This document shows positions 1 to 9,141 of a DNA stretch of 64,000 nt, in pieces. Each line of letters opens with the position of its first letter. The first letter of the stretch is position 1. The notes under the pieces were generated by a model. It made no database searches. It had not been told where the DNA came from and saw only the letters and a program-made list of their open reading frames with translations. Made by a program: the position numbers and the translations under genes. Source of the stretch: Pectobacterium zantedeschiae (GTDB lineage Bacteria > Pseudomonadota > Gammaproteobacteria > Enterobacterales > Enterobacteriaceae). The stretch lies in assembly GCF_004137795.1 (NCBI RefSeq), contig NZ_NWTM01000002.1, positions 62,001-126,000 of the forward strand, read 5' to 3'.

Positions 1-1361
1 ACGAAGTTCAGCAACATGTCGCCGAAGGTATTGTTCATGCCCATAAGCGGATCAACATTGTTGTGTGGCCGATTCCAACCCCATCCCCATCCGTAAAGTG
101 CATCGAGGATCGTACTGTCGAGCCAGCGTGCGAGCTGGAACCAGAAATCCACAAAGAACAGCGCAAACTGCACGATGCTGAGCATGACAACGGTCTTCAG
201 GTCATAGGTGCCTACCAGGAGTACCAGAGGGATACAGATCACCAGTGCCATCTTCAGTAGTGCAAGCACCATCGGCAGTGCCTGGCGCACGACGTCCAAT
301 GCCGGGAATGCGGCGATCCCTCCAATGGTCATGCCGATGTCGCCTGCAGCACGTGTGACGATATTCGGTAAGGTTTTGTCGATTTGACCGCCATAATCGG
401 TGTAGACACTGCCTTGGTTGAGTTTCTGCTGGCGGGGGGAAGCAAGCGCCCTGATGACTGAGTCATCCACCTCTGCACGGCTGATGAATCCTGCCCAGTT
501 GGCGATGCGACTAAGTAGGCTGGGGTCGACCTGTGCCAGCAGGCGCGCACGCAAGCCGTTGCCACCATCGCTCCACCACTGGCGGCAACTGGGGTAGCCC
601 GCCCCGCTTGGCACCTGAGCCAGTCCGGCGTCACGAGTGCTGTCATAAGCCCAGCCCTCACGTGGTGTCTTGGCGCGGTAGGTGTCGTAGAAGCCCCCGG
701 TGCTGACAAAATAGGTCGAGCCGATCCAGGTCACGTCGTGCATTTGTGCTTCATCAAGATCAGGACGATTCATGAACAGTTTGGCGCGTGCAGGGCCGTA
801 GCAGTCGTGGGTAAAGTCTGCGACCTCCTGAGCCAGTACGGGATCGTCAATACGGGTGGCATTGATCTCCATCCGCATTTGTCGCAGGTCGGTGCCGCAT
901 GGGATAGCCGCCACTGATGCTCCAGTGATCGCGCGTGAGAGCGCATGCATGAAGGCCCACCATACTGGCACTTTTGCACTCTGGTTGTTGAGGGTGCTGA
1001 AGGATTGTGACCAGCCTGTGTCTTCGGGCTGTGGCTCGCTGATCTGGCACTGTGCCGAACGCGCCTGATCGTACCTGATTGTGTTGAGGTCAACATCAAT
1101 GAACGGAATACCGGCGAACATCACCACCACTATCGCTACCCATACCCGGTTTTCAATGCGCATTGAAGACAGGACGCCCTTGTTGCCTTCGTCAGCACCC
1201 TCGGTACGGGATCTCAGCCATTCGTCGATGATGATGGCCACGAAGGGGAGGACGAACACGCCGCTGGAAACCAATACCGCCCAAATGCCGTTGTGGACGA
1301 CCCAGCTCACCAGGGTCAGGTAATACTCCAGATAATCGGTGGTGAAAAGCGTCATGGTCAT
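1..1361 (-). CDS. TraG-like conjugation protein, N-terminal part (partial)
   Basis: Open minus-strand frame from ATG at 1361 (a second ATG at 1355) that runs off the left edge, so only about 453 N-terminal residues are seen. It begins with a short periplasmic/lumenal stretch and a hydrophobic segment at about residues 15-35, a second near residues 65-80, and a cluster of membrane segments towards the window edge. This arrangement fits the TraG_N family of inner-membrane mating-pair formation proteins, which act in pilus assembly and mating-pair stabilisation. It lies 5 nt downstream of the 116-aa membrane gene at 1367-1717 in the same transcription unit. The family call rests on topology, position in the operon and general resemblance; no catalytic motif is expected. 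Confidence 0.75.
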   Translation of the reverse strand, partial: MTMTLFTTDYLEYYLTLVSWVVHNGIWAVLVSSGVFVLPFVAIIIDEWLRSRTEGADEGNKGVLSSMRIENRVWVAIVVVMFAGIPFIDVDLNTIRYDQARSAQCQISEPQPEDTGWSQSFSTLNNQSAKVPVWWAFMHALSRAITGASVAAIPCGTDLRQMRMEINATRIDDPVLAQEVADFTHDCYGPARAKLFMNRPDLDEAQMHDVTWIGSTYFVSTGGFYDTYRAKTPREGWAYDSTRDAGLAQVPSGAGYPSCRQWWSDGGNGLRARLLAQVDPSLLSRIANWAGFISRAEVDDSVIRALASPRQQKLNQGSVYTDYGGQIDKTLPNIVTRAAGDIGMTIGGIAAFPALDVVRQALPMVLALLKMALVICIPLVLLVGTYDLKTVVMLSIVQFALFFVDFWFQLARWLDSTILDALYGWGWGWNRPHNNVDPLMGMNNTFGDMLLNF

Positions 1362-1366
1362 ATCCC

Positions 1367-1717
1367 CTATACGTCCTGCACTAACAGGCTGAATTCCAGT
1401 ACCAGCAGTGCGGCGATACCGGAAACTTCGGCACGAATGAGCCTGCGCCGGGCATCGGGGCTGGTATCGCGCAGGAGCAGGCGGCGGCGCATCCACAGCC
1501 AGCCATAAACGGTGGCACCGTACAGGCACACGCGCCACAACAGGAAATAGCTGGCAGCATCAGCCAGCCAGTGTTCCCAGCCAGCGATGCTGCCAGCAAA
1601 GTAGATGCCCAGGACGTTGGCTGTGACGGTGATGACCAGCAATAGCACCGTCCACAGGAGGACTCTGGCGGTACGCCAACTGAGCAGACGGTGTGAGCGC
1701 AGCCAGGCAAGACTCAT
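1367..1717 (-). CDS. small ICE inner-membrane protein, unknown function
   Basis: A 116-aa protein with about three predicted membrane segments (roughly residues 15-38, 50-70 and 95-112) separated by an Arg-rich loop (WMRRRLLLRD, about residues 75-84). Its ATG overlaps the stop codon of the upstream 1714-3117 gene by 4 nt (ATGA), indicating translational coupling. A small membrane gene between the TIGR03755-type gene and traG is usual in this conjugation cluster. No enzymatic motif is visible and no specific role can be given beyond probable membership of the mating-pair complex. Confidence 0.7.
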   Translation of the reverse strand: MSLAWLRSHRLLSWRTARVLLWTVLLLVITVTANVLGIYFAGSIAGWEHWLADAASYFLLWRVCLYGATVYGWLWMRRRLLLRDTSPDARRRLIRAEVSGIAALLVLEFSLLVQDV

Positions 1718-3117
1718 GGCGTGCCTCCGGGGCTGGGACGCTGCAACTGGTCAAGACGGTTGGGTACGGGATCACCTTCATAAATGCCACGTGAGCCGGC
1801 TGCACGTGCGCTGTGGCGCTGGATGATGGCCATCGGCGAGTTGTTGGCAAGTTCGCGGCGCAGTTCAAGCTCGGTTTTGAGATTGAGGATCTCGCGGTCA
1901 AGCGTGTTGCTTTCCTGATCGACGGCGGCGACTGCCAATTGGTTGGCGGCGACGTTTGGCTCTTTCCTGCCGGTCAGTAGCGTACGTTGCAGCAGCAGGG
2001 CTTTTTCCAGTACCGATGCCAGCGCGGCTTCGGAGGCCAGGCGTCGGGCCAGAATGTCTTGATCAGGTTCGTCACGCAGTGCCTCGATGACGCTGCGGGT
2101 GATCGGTAGTGAGGCACTGCCTGCTTCGCGAAGGTTCTCGAACGTGGTATTGCGGGTTCCGTTGACCAGCGCCTGCAGGGCTTCCAGCTTGGTGTCGTAT
2201 TCGTCCTGGATGACTGGGGTCAGCCCGACGCCTGGTACGGTCTCGGTCTTGGTGCAGCCTTCGCAGGTACGCTGTTCCTGCTCGCCCAACACGCGGGTGG
2301 CAAAGTCGATGGCCTGCTGTGGTGATGCCCAGGTCTGGCAGGACAGGCTTTGGCAATTTGCCGTGTCGATGGATGAGGTGTCTGCCACATTGCGACCATT
2401 GACCAGGTTGTAACCTGCACGGGTGACATCGCTGACGACCTTGATTGACCGTTGACCGGCTCCACCGGCATTGCTGCCACCGACCCACGGCACCCCGTCG
2501 TTGCCCCGGTTTTTTTCAGCCTGTTCAATAGCCGAGACGGCATCGGTGCTGGAGACCGCCTGACGCAGCGCCATGCCTTGGGCAATCTGGTCCCAGCCGA
2601 GCTGGCCACCTGCGGTGTCTGCCATGCGCTCAGCCATCGCCTGGCAGGAGAGTTTGGAGCGGTCAAAGTCGAGTCGAGCCTGCAGAACGCCATTGGTCAG
2701 CAGGTTGTAGAGCCCCGGGTCGGCCCGCTGGATGATGAGCGCGGGCAATGAGGCGACCGCGCTGGTGGCGTTCTGGATCACGTTGCTCATGATGTTCTGG
2801 AAGCCGTTGGTCAGCCCGTTGAGCTGATTCTGGATTGTGGTACTGATGTTCATGTCGCCGCAGATCAGGTTGCTGTTCCAACCCACACCGACACCAATCG
2901 AGCGCATGCCGGCCGCACCGCTCATCGACACGGCGTTACCGCCGCCGATGGAGTACATCACCTCATCGCCAATGACGGCACCGCTGTTCTGGAAGCCTCC
3001 GTTCTGTGCCTGCGCCAGGCCACAGTTCAGAGCCAGTACGGCAACCAATAGTGCGGGTTGCCGCAGGCGTGGCGCAGGAATGGAAAACGCTTTCGGGTCG
3101 AGCCGTTTCATCATCAT
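1714..3117 (-). CDS. TIGR03755-type (PFL_4711) conjugation protein, exported
   Basis: Encodes 467 aa from the first of three consecutive Met codons at 3117; the frame is open for another 62 codons upstream, but a GAGG ribosome site sits 6 nt before 3117 and a signal peptide begins there (hydrophobic core ending in AQA-QNGG, about residues 20-40). The mature protein has scattered Cys pairs, including CEGC at about residue 260, and a charged C-terminal third with coiled-coil character. This matches the TraH-like position in GI-type T4SS clusters: a periplasmic protein working with the TraU-like product of the gene immediately upstream (4 nt gap). Family name from length, order and sequence character; function inferred. 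Confidence 0.8.
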   Translation of the reverse strand: MMMKRLDPKAFSIPAPRLRQPALLVAVLALNCGLAQAQNGGFQNSGAVIGDEVMYSIGGGNAVSMSGAAGMRSIGVGVGWNSNLICGDMNISTTIQNQLNGLTNGFQNIMSNVIQNATSAVASLPALIIQRADPGLYNLLTNGVLQARLDFDRSKLSCQAMAERMADTAGGQLGWDQIAQGMALRQAVSSTDAVSAIEQAEKNRGNDGVPWVGGSNAGGAGQRSIKVVSDVTRAGYNLVNGRNVADTSSIDTANCQSLSCQTWASPQQAIDFATRVLGEQEQRTCEGCTKTETVPGVGLTPVIQDEYDTKLEALQALVNGTRNTTFENLREAGSASLPITRSVIEALRDEPDQDILARRLASEAALASVLEKALLLQRTLLTGRKEPNVAANQLAVAAVDQESNTLDREILNLKTELELRRELANNSPMAIIQRHSARAAGSRGIYEGDPVPNRLDQLQRPSPGGTP

Positions 3118-3121
3118 GTCC

Positions 3122-4057
3122 TCAGTTGAAGTCCACACTGCCAAGAAAGGTCTGTCCGCGTCGTTGGCAGCAGCTATAGGGTCGCCAGAGTGCCCAGACG
3201 TAATCGCCTTGCTGTGCCTGAACCAGGGGTTCTTTATGCGGGAAGACCGCGCAGGAGGCAGACAGGCGAGGGGCCAGTTCTTGCCATTTGCCGGTCGAGG
3301 CATCGCTTTCCATCAGTGCGCCTGCAGGCCAATAACCGTCGCGTGCGTTGGCGAGCAGGGGGTGGTACACGTGCAGTTGTCCTCGGCGGGTCACGATATC
3401 GCCTGCCCGCTGGGCGACCACGGCGCTGGCCTTGTAGCTATCCACTTGATGCAGGAAACCGCCACGTGGATAGACGTTGCCCCACAGGTTCAGTGTGGTG
3501 CGTGCACCGATCTCGCGCATACCGGGGATCAGCGCCTCGGGATACACCGCTTCGGGAATGTTGTAGCGCCACGCGATGGTATCGAGTGTGCTCAGCAGGT
3601 ACGGCATGAAGGCGGTGCCGGCACCGTCGCAGATGTAGCCTGATGACGAGGCAAACTGACTGAATGCCTGGCCGCCAGGGTGGCCGATCACGTCTGCGTT
3701 GCGGAAACTGGATAGATTGTTCTCGTTGCCATGGTTGCCGGTGCCGTCACCACCGCTCTGCGCCGTGGTGTTGGGCATACTCATGGCGCGCACTTCAACC
3801 CACGGGTTGTCGCCCGTGTTGCTATAGCTCGATACCACGGCGTCGGGAACGTAGTGCCTGACTTTGACGGAGGTGCGTACCGAACAGCCGAACTTGGTGC
3901 AAAGCAGCCAGTAGCAGATGCCGGTGACCCGGTATTCCAGGCAATCCGGGGATAGCGATGAGGCGACGATGGTGGCGGTATTGAGGGCGAACGACGAACT
4001 GGCAGCCGTAAGCAAAACGGTGGCAATACTGGTGCGCAGGTGGCGTGAGCGTTTCAT
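3122..4057 (-). CDS. traU: TraU-like conjugation protein (TIGR03756, PFL_4710)
   Basis: A 311-aa exported protein with a signal peptide (MKRSRH..., cleavage near the SFA-LNT site, about residue 24) followed by a Cys-rich segment (CLEYRVTGICYWLLC, about residues 38-52) typical of TraU, then several further Cys that suggest disulfides in the periplasm. TraU proteins act in mating-pair formation and DNA transfer. The C-terminus keeps the VWALWRPYSCCQRRG signature. The start codon overlaps the stop of the upstream TIGR03757-type gene by 4 nt, so translation is probably coupled. Recognised by motif pattern and position. Confidence 0.85.
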   Translation of the reverse strand: MKRSRHLRTSIATVLLTAASSSFALNTATIVASSLSPDCLEYRVTGICYWLLCTKFGCSVRTSVKVRHYVPDAVVSSYSNTGDNPWVEVRAMSMPNTTAQSGGDGTGNHGNENNLSSFRNADVIGHPGGQAFSQFASSSGYICDGAGTAFMPYLLSTLDTIAWRYNIPEAVYPEALIPGMREIGARTTLNLWGNVYPRGGFLHQVDSYKASAVVAQRAGDIVTRRGQLHVYHPLLANARDGYWPAGALMESDASTGKWQELAPRLSASCAVFPHKEPLVQAQQGDYVWALWRPYSCCQRRGQTFLGSVDFN

Positions 4058-4488
4058 GGCTGAGTTCTCCTGTGCGTGTTGATGAGTTCAACCGCTCTGG
4101 CGATGTCGGGTTCGCCATAAACCACATACCGTTGATCAACGATAACGGCGGGCAGGGTGGTGATGCCCAGACTCCAGGCATCGACAACGTCCTGATAGGC
4201 TTCGTTGATGCGTTGCTGCAGGGCTGTGCCGCCTTCTCTCAGGCGTTGTTGCACGATGATGGCGGCGCGGGCGGGGTCTTGGGGGAGGTTGGCGGCCAGC
4301 TCGGCTTCGATGAGGGAGGGGCGATCCAGTTCGATGAGCCGGGTATTGCCCAGGTTTTGCATCGGGTGCCGGGTGTCAGTGACGGCCAGTACCTCTGTGG
4401 CCTGTGCGGGCGAAGCCAGCAACACAATGAGAAAGCCAGCGGCAATCGTATGCCGCCAGAGGGGAGAAGTGATAGCAGGAGACAGCAT
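4054..4488 (-). CDS. TIGR03757-type (PFL_4709) exported conjugation protein
   Basis: A 144-aa protein with a signal peptide (hydrophobic stretch ending SPAQA-TEV, about residue 30). The mature part contains the GITTLPAVIVDQRYVVYG stretch (about residues 110-127), resembling the C-terminal half of thioredoxin-fold TrbC-like proteins (cis-Pro after TLP) but without a CxxC pair. It is the first gene of the traU/TIGR03755/traG block; the next backbone gene upstream (virB4) is separated from it by the AbiE pair. It is probably periplasmic and structural in the pilus-assembly complex. Confidence 0.8.
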   Translation of the reverse strand: MLSPAITSPLWRHTIAAGFLIVLLASPAQATEVLAVTDTRHPMQNLGNTRLIELDRPSLIEAELAANLPQDPARAAIIVQQRLREGGTALQQRINEAYQDVVDAWSLGITTLPAVIVDQRYVVYGEPDIARAVELINTHRRTQP

Positions 4489-4623
4489 ATCGGAGCACCA
4501 CGAAATTGATCATGGCGGTAGTCCACTCCAATCTGCGTCAGGAAACGACAAACAATCGGGAAGCGGTGAGCTCCGGTTTTTGGATGAATCTGCTATGGGC
4601 TGGTCTTGCGCTTCTTGTGGTGT

Positions 4624-4650
4624 GTTAGATTTTTTTATAGAATATCTAAC
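4624..4650. promoter_or_regulatory. inverted repeat, likely AbiEi operator
   Basis: Perfect 7-bp arms GTTAGAT (4624-4630) and ATCTAAC (4644-4650) separated by 13 AT-rich bases, ending 14 nt before the abiEi ATG at 4665; an AAAGGAGG ribosome site follows at 4652-4658. AbiEi antitoxins are known to repress their own promoter by binding inverted repeats, and the position fits. The remaining bases 4489-4623 between the conjugation gene and this site show nothing else clear. Confidence 0.55.
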
Positions 4651-4664
4651 AAAAGGAGGCCGCT

Positions 4665-5276
4665 ATGAGCACAGCCCAAGCTATTCGAGAACGTATCTCC
4701 ACCCTGGTAGTCGGAGAGCCTTTCACGCCCGCGATCTTTGCCGGGATGGGGTCGCGTGCGGCTATTGATCAGACGTTGATGCGGCTTACCAAGGCAGGCA
4801 GTATTGAGCGTATAGGCCATGGGCTGTACGTCGTGCCCAAGGTTGGTCGCTTTGGCATCAAAGCGTTGCCCGCACCTGAGCAGGTCGCGCAGACATTGGC
4901 TGAAGCGGAAGGTGCGACGATTGAGATCCATGGTGCCGAGGCTGCACGGCGTTTCGGCTTCTCCACGCAGATGCCAGCGCAATCCGTGTTCTACACCAGT
5001 GGTTCGTCACGGGCGATCCGGTTAGGAAAAATGACTGTCCGTTTACAGCATGTCGCATCGCGCAAGCTGGTATTGGCTGGCCGACCCGCCGGTCAGGCGC
5101 TGTCGGCGCTCTGGTATCTGGGGCGTCATCAGGTCACGTCCGGCACATTTCGGCGTATTGCACAAAAGTTGGCTCCGACTGAATTTCAGGCACTGTGTTC
5201 TGCCAAGGCGTCGATGCCTGCATGGATGCTGGACGCATTGAGTGGCTATGAACGCAGCGAGGAAAAGTATGTCTGA
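4665..5276 (+). CDS. abiEi: type IV antitoxin, AbiEi family (DUF6088-like)
   Basis: A 203-aa protein with an N-terminal winged-helix-like region (about residues 1-60, ending in the IERIGHGLYVVPK strand) and a C-terminal domain with the IEIHGAEAARRFG segment, as in AbiEi antitoxins. Such antitoxins repress the operon and counteract AbiEii without forming a stable protein complex (type IV). It is preceded by a strong ribosome site and an inverted repeat that is a likely autoregulatory operator. It overlaps abiEii by 8 nt. The pair lies on the plus strand inside the minus-strand conjugation operon, so it is cargo that may also stabilise the element. Confidence 0.85.
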   Translation: MSTAQAIRERISTLVVGEPFTPAIFAGMGSRAAIDQTLMRLTKAGSIERIGHGLYVVPKVGRFGIKALPAPEQVAQTLAEAEGATIEIHGAEAARRFGFSTQMPAQSVFYTSGSSRAIRLGKMTVRLQHVASRKLVLAGRPAGQALSALWYLGRHQVTSGTFRRIAQKLAPTEFQALCSAKASMPAWMLDALSGYERSEEKYV

Positions 5277-6288
5277 TAAGTCAGTTGTATCCTATTTTGA
5301 TTTGCCGTCAGTTGAGCAGGCCGAATTGCTGAATGGTCTGGCACCAAGGCTGGGGCGTCGCGCTGAAATTTTGGAAAAAGACATCTGGTTGTGCCAGATA
5401 CTGGGCGTACTTTTTGCGTTACCTTGCTGCAAGCCGATGGCCTTCAAAGGAGGGACGTCTCTGTCGAAGGTCTACCAGGCTATCGAGCGTTTCTCCGAAG
5501 ATATTGATGTCACCATTGATTATCAAAGCCTGGTGCCGGATGTGCCCGAGCTGGCCACGCTTTCCAGGAGCCAGCAGCGCAAACTGTCTGACACGCTCAG
5601 GGATACCTTGGCTGCGCATGTCACCGGGGAACTGGTGCCGGCACTACGTGAGGCATTGCTACGGGTTCTTCCAAATCACGAAATCACGATTGAAATCAGT
5701 GATAATGCAGAAGAAATCAGGCTCTATTACCCCAGTGCAGTGGAGAACACTGATCCCTATCTGCGGCCCAGCGTGTTGATTGAGTTCGGCGGCAGAAATG
5801 CGACCTTTCCCAAGGATGTGTTGACCATCGTGCCGGACATTGCCAGCGATGTGCCGGAATTGGTATTCCCAACGGCGGAAGTTGCCGTACTGTCGCCGAT
5901 GCGTACCTTTTGGGAGAAGGCAACGCTCATTCATGTTGAATGCAACCGCCCGGAACTGCGTGATAGCGCTGAGCGGCTGTCGCGGCATTGGTACGATCTG
6001 GCGCGGCTTGCTGACCATGATATCGGTCGCCAGGCTTTGGAAGATGTCGCGCTGTTGCGGGATGTGCTGAATATCAAGGAAACCTTCTTTCGCAGCGGCT
6101 TCAGCCATTACGAGCGCTGTCTGACAGGGGAACTGCGACTGATCCCAGATGCCGCGCTGCTTGATGCGTTGAGACAGGATTATCAGGCGATGCTGAACGC
6201 CCAGATGTTCTATGGTGAGATCCTGCCGTTTGATGACATTGTGGAACGACTGACCCGCCTGGAACAGCAGATCAATCAGCCCCGCTGA
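5269..6288 (+). CDS. abiEii: type IV toxin, AbiEii nucleotidyltransferase
   Basis: Start taken at ATG 5269 because GAGGAAA lies just upstream; an in-frame GTG at 5242 would add 9 residues. The 339-aa protein has the AbiEii/MNT-like nucleotidyltransferase core: FKGGTSLSK at about residues 59-67 followed by FSEDIDVTID with the metal-binding Asp pair at about residues 77-82. AbiEii-type toxins transfer nucleotides to RNA targets, and AbiE modules act in phage abortive infection and in element maintenance. The stop codon abuts the stop of the convergent virB4-like gene (6289) with no spacer. Motifs appear intact, so the toxin is probably functional. Confidence 0.88.
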   Translation: MSDKSVVSYFDLPSVEQAELLNGLAPRLGRRAEILEKDIWLCQILGVLFALPCCKPMAFKGGTSLSKVYQAIERFSEDIDVTIDYQSLVPDVPELATLSRSQQRKLSDTLRDTLAAHVTGELVPALREALLRVLPNHEITIEISDNAEEIRLYYPSAVENTDPYLRPSVLIEFGGRNATFPKDVLTIVPDIASDVPELVFPTAEVAVLSPMRTFWEKATLIHVECNRPELRDSAERLSRHWYDLARLADHDIGRQALEDVALLRDVLNIKETFFRSGFSHYERCLTGELRLIPDAALLDALRQDYQAMLNAQMFYGEILPFDDIVERLTRLEQQINQPR

Positions 6289-9141
6289 TTACCTTTGCGC
6301 CATGGGCGTGATGCCACGCGCATGGTCAATCGTTTCGGCCACTTTGAGTGCGGCATCCAACTCGCCAATGCCGAACTGCTGCATCAGTTGGTAGCGTTCG
6401 GCTTTTTCCTCGGGCTCGGTCTGCGCCAGGGCGAGATAGAGGCTGGGCGGTACGGCACGGAAGAGCAGTTCCAGGTTCTTGGAGAGGATGACGCCTTCGG
6501 TGAACTTGCCAGACTCTTTGCGTGCGGACAGCATCAGCGCCTTCTGCGCGGGTGTCAGCTCCCTGAACCTGGCGATTTTTTCCACCTCGTCGGGTGGCAT
6601 CGACAGGCAAATCCACCATTCGATCATGTTGAGCATGGGTTCTGCGGCCTTCGGCAGGTCGTCGATGTTCTGTGTCGCGAGCCAAAACCACGCCCCCAAC
6701 TTGCGCCACATTTTCGTGACCTTCACGACGTAGGGCGAGAGCAAGGGGTTTTTGGTGATGATATGGCCTTCATCCGTGACGTTGAGGATGGGGCGTCCCA
6801 GGAATTGGTCGCGCTCGGCGATGTTGTTGACGGTGTTGATAAGCGAGATATAGGCGATCGACAGTTGTGCGTTGTAGCCTTCGCGTGCATAGGTCGCCAG
6901 GTCGACTAGGGTGATGTCGGCCTCGGGCCAGGGCGTTCCGTCACGGTCAAACATTTCTCCATCGCTGCCCTGGCAAAACATATCCATCGCGTCGGCCATC
7001 TCCAGTAGGCGAACGCGCCGGATTTCCGGCAGCGTGGTGTCATGACCTCGCTCGCGCAGTGCATCGCGTACATCACGGGTCAGCACGGTACGGTTGGCAG
7101 TGACGCAGCGCTGAGCCGCGTCCAGAATGCATTGGCGGATCAACGAGCGGTCAGCCCGGGTCATGCGGGCTTCTTCCTTGTCCTCACCCCCCGTGATCAT
7201 CAGGCGTGCCGTGATCTCCAGTTCGCCCAGCACATCGCGCTGTTCGTCAGCCTCGGCTTCCTTGTTCTGCTGTTCATCATTATCCAGCTCATCGGCATCA
7301 AGTGTCTGTACATCGCTGGGTGTTTCGATGAGTCTGCGGGCATCGGCGAACGGTGCGAGACTCACGCCAGATCCGGGAGCGAGTTTGATCCGGTTGACGG
7401 TCAGGCCTAAGCGCCGGGCGAATTCGCAGTACAGACCGAAGGAGTTGCCGGCCTCCACAATGAAGATGCGTGGACGATAGATGGCGGTGACTTGATTGAG
7501 CAGGTTGTTGAGGGTGGCGCTTTTGCCCGAACCTGTGGGGCCGAACAGGAAAAGGTGCGCGTTCATCTGCCGATCCAGGCGGTTGAAGGGGTCGAACGTG
7601 ATCAGGCCGCCTCCACGATTGAAGACGGTGATGCCTGGATGGCCTGTACCCTGGCTACGTCCCCAGGTTGGCGAGAGGTTGGCCACATGCTGGGCGAACA
7701 TCAATTGCGTGTACCACTGTTTGCGGTCTTGGGCTGGGTTGTACATACACGGCAGCCAGCGCAGATAGGTGTTGAGCGGGGCGACTTCACCCTCTTCGCG
7801 CACCGGTTGCAGGCCTGCGCCCAGCATCACGTTTGCCAGTTGAAGGCCCCGGCTGTCGAGTTCCGTTTCATTCCGGCCACGCAAATAGAACGCCAGGCTG
7901 GCGCGGTACAGCTTGTGAGAGCTGCCGATCAGCGAGCGTGCCTCTTGCACGTCTGCCAGGGTTTGTTCGGACGCTAGCGTCTCGCCAACGGCTTTCTTTG
8001 CCAGATGATTCAGATGTGCTTCGAGTACATCCTGCGGTGTGGCAACCAGTGTCAGGCACATCATTGTGTCTTCCGGCATCTGGTCGAACAGGGTGTTGAT
8101 GGCGTCTCCCTTGCGATTCTCGCCCGTCATGTGACCCACGTTGGGTGGTGTGCGCAGGCGGTCGGTCATCATCACCCGATGCGGCATCCCATCAAAGTGC
8201 CACACGCCCCGGGTCGCATCTGAGCGTGGCTGGCCGAAGAACAGTCTCTGACTGAAATCTCGCCCGGAGGCCAGCTCGATTCCATCGGCGTCGTGAGTGT
8301 CCGGGTAGGCGGTTAACTGGTAGAAACGTTCGCGATCTTCGGCGCTGGGTCCCAGCAGCGTGGGCTGTGGGTTGAACCAGCGCAGCAGCCAGTCGTGGAT
8401 GTGCTGCGCGTTCAGGCGCTGGGTGCGGATGCCGGCGTTGGCCAGACCACCGCTCAGGCGATCACAAACCACATTCAAAGCCTGCTCTGGCGTCTGGCCG
8501 CGTCGGGCTGTGCTGCCAGTGGTGCGGCGATAGACCACCATGCGTACCCGTCGTGTTTGTCCGCGCCAGGGCAGTCGCGTGACTGTGGCATCCTCGAACA
8601 GGCCTCCCGGTTTTGCTACTGCGCGCAGGTGATGGGCCATTGAATGCAGATAGAACTCGGTAAAGCGTGAGTGCTGCGCACGTGACTGGATGTAGCCATG
8701 CAGGGTCTGCAGATACGAGTCAAAGTTGGTCTCGTCCTGAGCGTAGAGTTGCAGTACCCAGGGGTTGTCGTCGAACTCGTCGAAGCTGTCCTGCAGCGCG
8801 TTCTCCAGCGCATCCCGTGCCTGAGCCAGCCAGGCTGGCTCGCGGCCTTCTGTGCCCAGCGGGGTCAGCTCGAAGAATGCGGCAACCGAGATACCATCTT
8901 CCAACAGCATACTTTGCGATTCGGGCAGGTATTCGACCCAGGGCAGCAACGCGACGAACGATGGCGCAACCTCGTACAAGGCCTGCTCATCCGCCTGCGT
9001 GGCGGGGCGGTTCCCCCTCACTGCGGCACCGGGTTCGGGAATGCCAGCGTGATGCAATGCATCGGTGTGGCGTTGCCAGCCGTCCGGCTGTTCGTCTTTG
9101 GTTGGCACCGTGGGCTTGCGCCAGGGAAGCGACCAGACCAT
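6289..9141 (-). CDS. conjugative transfer ATPase, VirB4/TraC-like (TIGR03744, PFL_4706)
   Basis: A 950-aa protein with Walker A GPTGSGKSAT at about residue 532 and a Walker B-like strand ILNVTDEGH at about residue 784. It is the cytoplasmic ATPase that powers pilus assembly in this T4SS class, and the length fits the family. A charged insert (LDADELDNDEQQ, about residues 610-621) lies between the two motifs. The start overlaps the stop of the lipoprotein gene by 1 nt. It is separated from the downstream conjugation genes only by the AbiE cargo on the opposite strand. Confidence 0.92.
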   Translation of the reverse strand: MVWSLPWRKPTVPTKDEQPDGWQRHTDALHHAGIPEPGAAVRGNRPATQADEQALYEVAPSFVALLPWVEYLPESQSMLLEDGISVAAFFELTPLGTEGREPAWLAQARDALENALQDSFDEFDDNPWVLQLYAQDETNFDSYLQTLHGYIQSRAQHSRFTEFYLHSMAHHLRAVAKPGGLFEDATVTRLPWRGQTRRVRMVVYRRTTGSTARRGQTPEQALNVVCDRLSGGLANAGIRTQRLNAQHIHDWLLRWFNPQPTLLGPSAEDRERFYQLTAYPDTHDADGIELASGRDFSQRLFFGQPRSDATRGVWHFDGMPHRVMMTDRLRTPPNVGHMTGENRKGDAINTLFDQMPEDTMMCLTLVATPQDVLEAHLNHLAKKAVGETLASEQTLADVQEARSLIGSSHKLYRASLAFYLRGRNETELDSRGLQLANVMLGAGLQPVREEGEVAPLNTYLRWLPCMYNPAQDRKQWYTQLMFAQHVANLSPTWGRSQGTGHPGITVFNRGGGLITFDPFNRLDRQMNAHLFLFGPTGSGKSATLNNLLNQVTAIYRPRIFIVEAGNSFGLYCEFARRLGLTVNRIKLAPGSGVSLAPFADARRLIETPSDVQTLDADELDNDEQQNKEAEADEQRDVLGELEITARLMITGGEDKEEARMTRADRSLIRQCILDAAQRCVTANRTVLTRDVRDALRERGHDTTLPEIRRVRLLEMADAMDMFCQGSDGEMFDRDGTPWPEADITLVDLATYAREGYNAQLSIAYISLINTVNNIAERDQFLGRPILNVTDEGHIITKNPLLSPYVVKVTKMWRKLGAWFWLATQNIDDLPKAAEPMLNMIEWWICLSMPPDEVEKIARFRELTPAQKALMLSARKESGKFTEGVILSKNLELLFRAVPPSLYLALAQTEPEEKAERYQLMQQFGIGELDAALKVAETIDHARGITPMAQR

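Noticed and set aside
329-1323. Several plus- and minus-strand frames of 70-126 aa over the TraG region
   Set aside because: They overlap the partial TraG-like gene in other frames and have no ribosome sites or family character.
2837-3643. A 268-aa plus-strand frame antisense to the TIGR03755/TraU genes
   Set aside because: Typical GC-rich shadow frame; the minus-strand genes have signal peptides and overlap signals.
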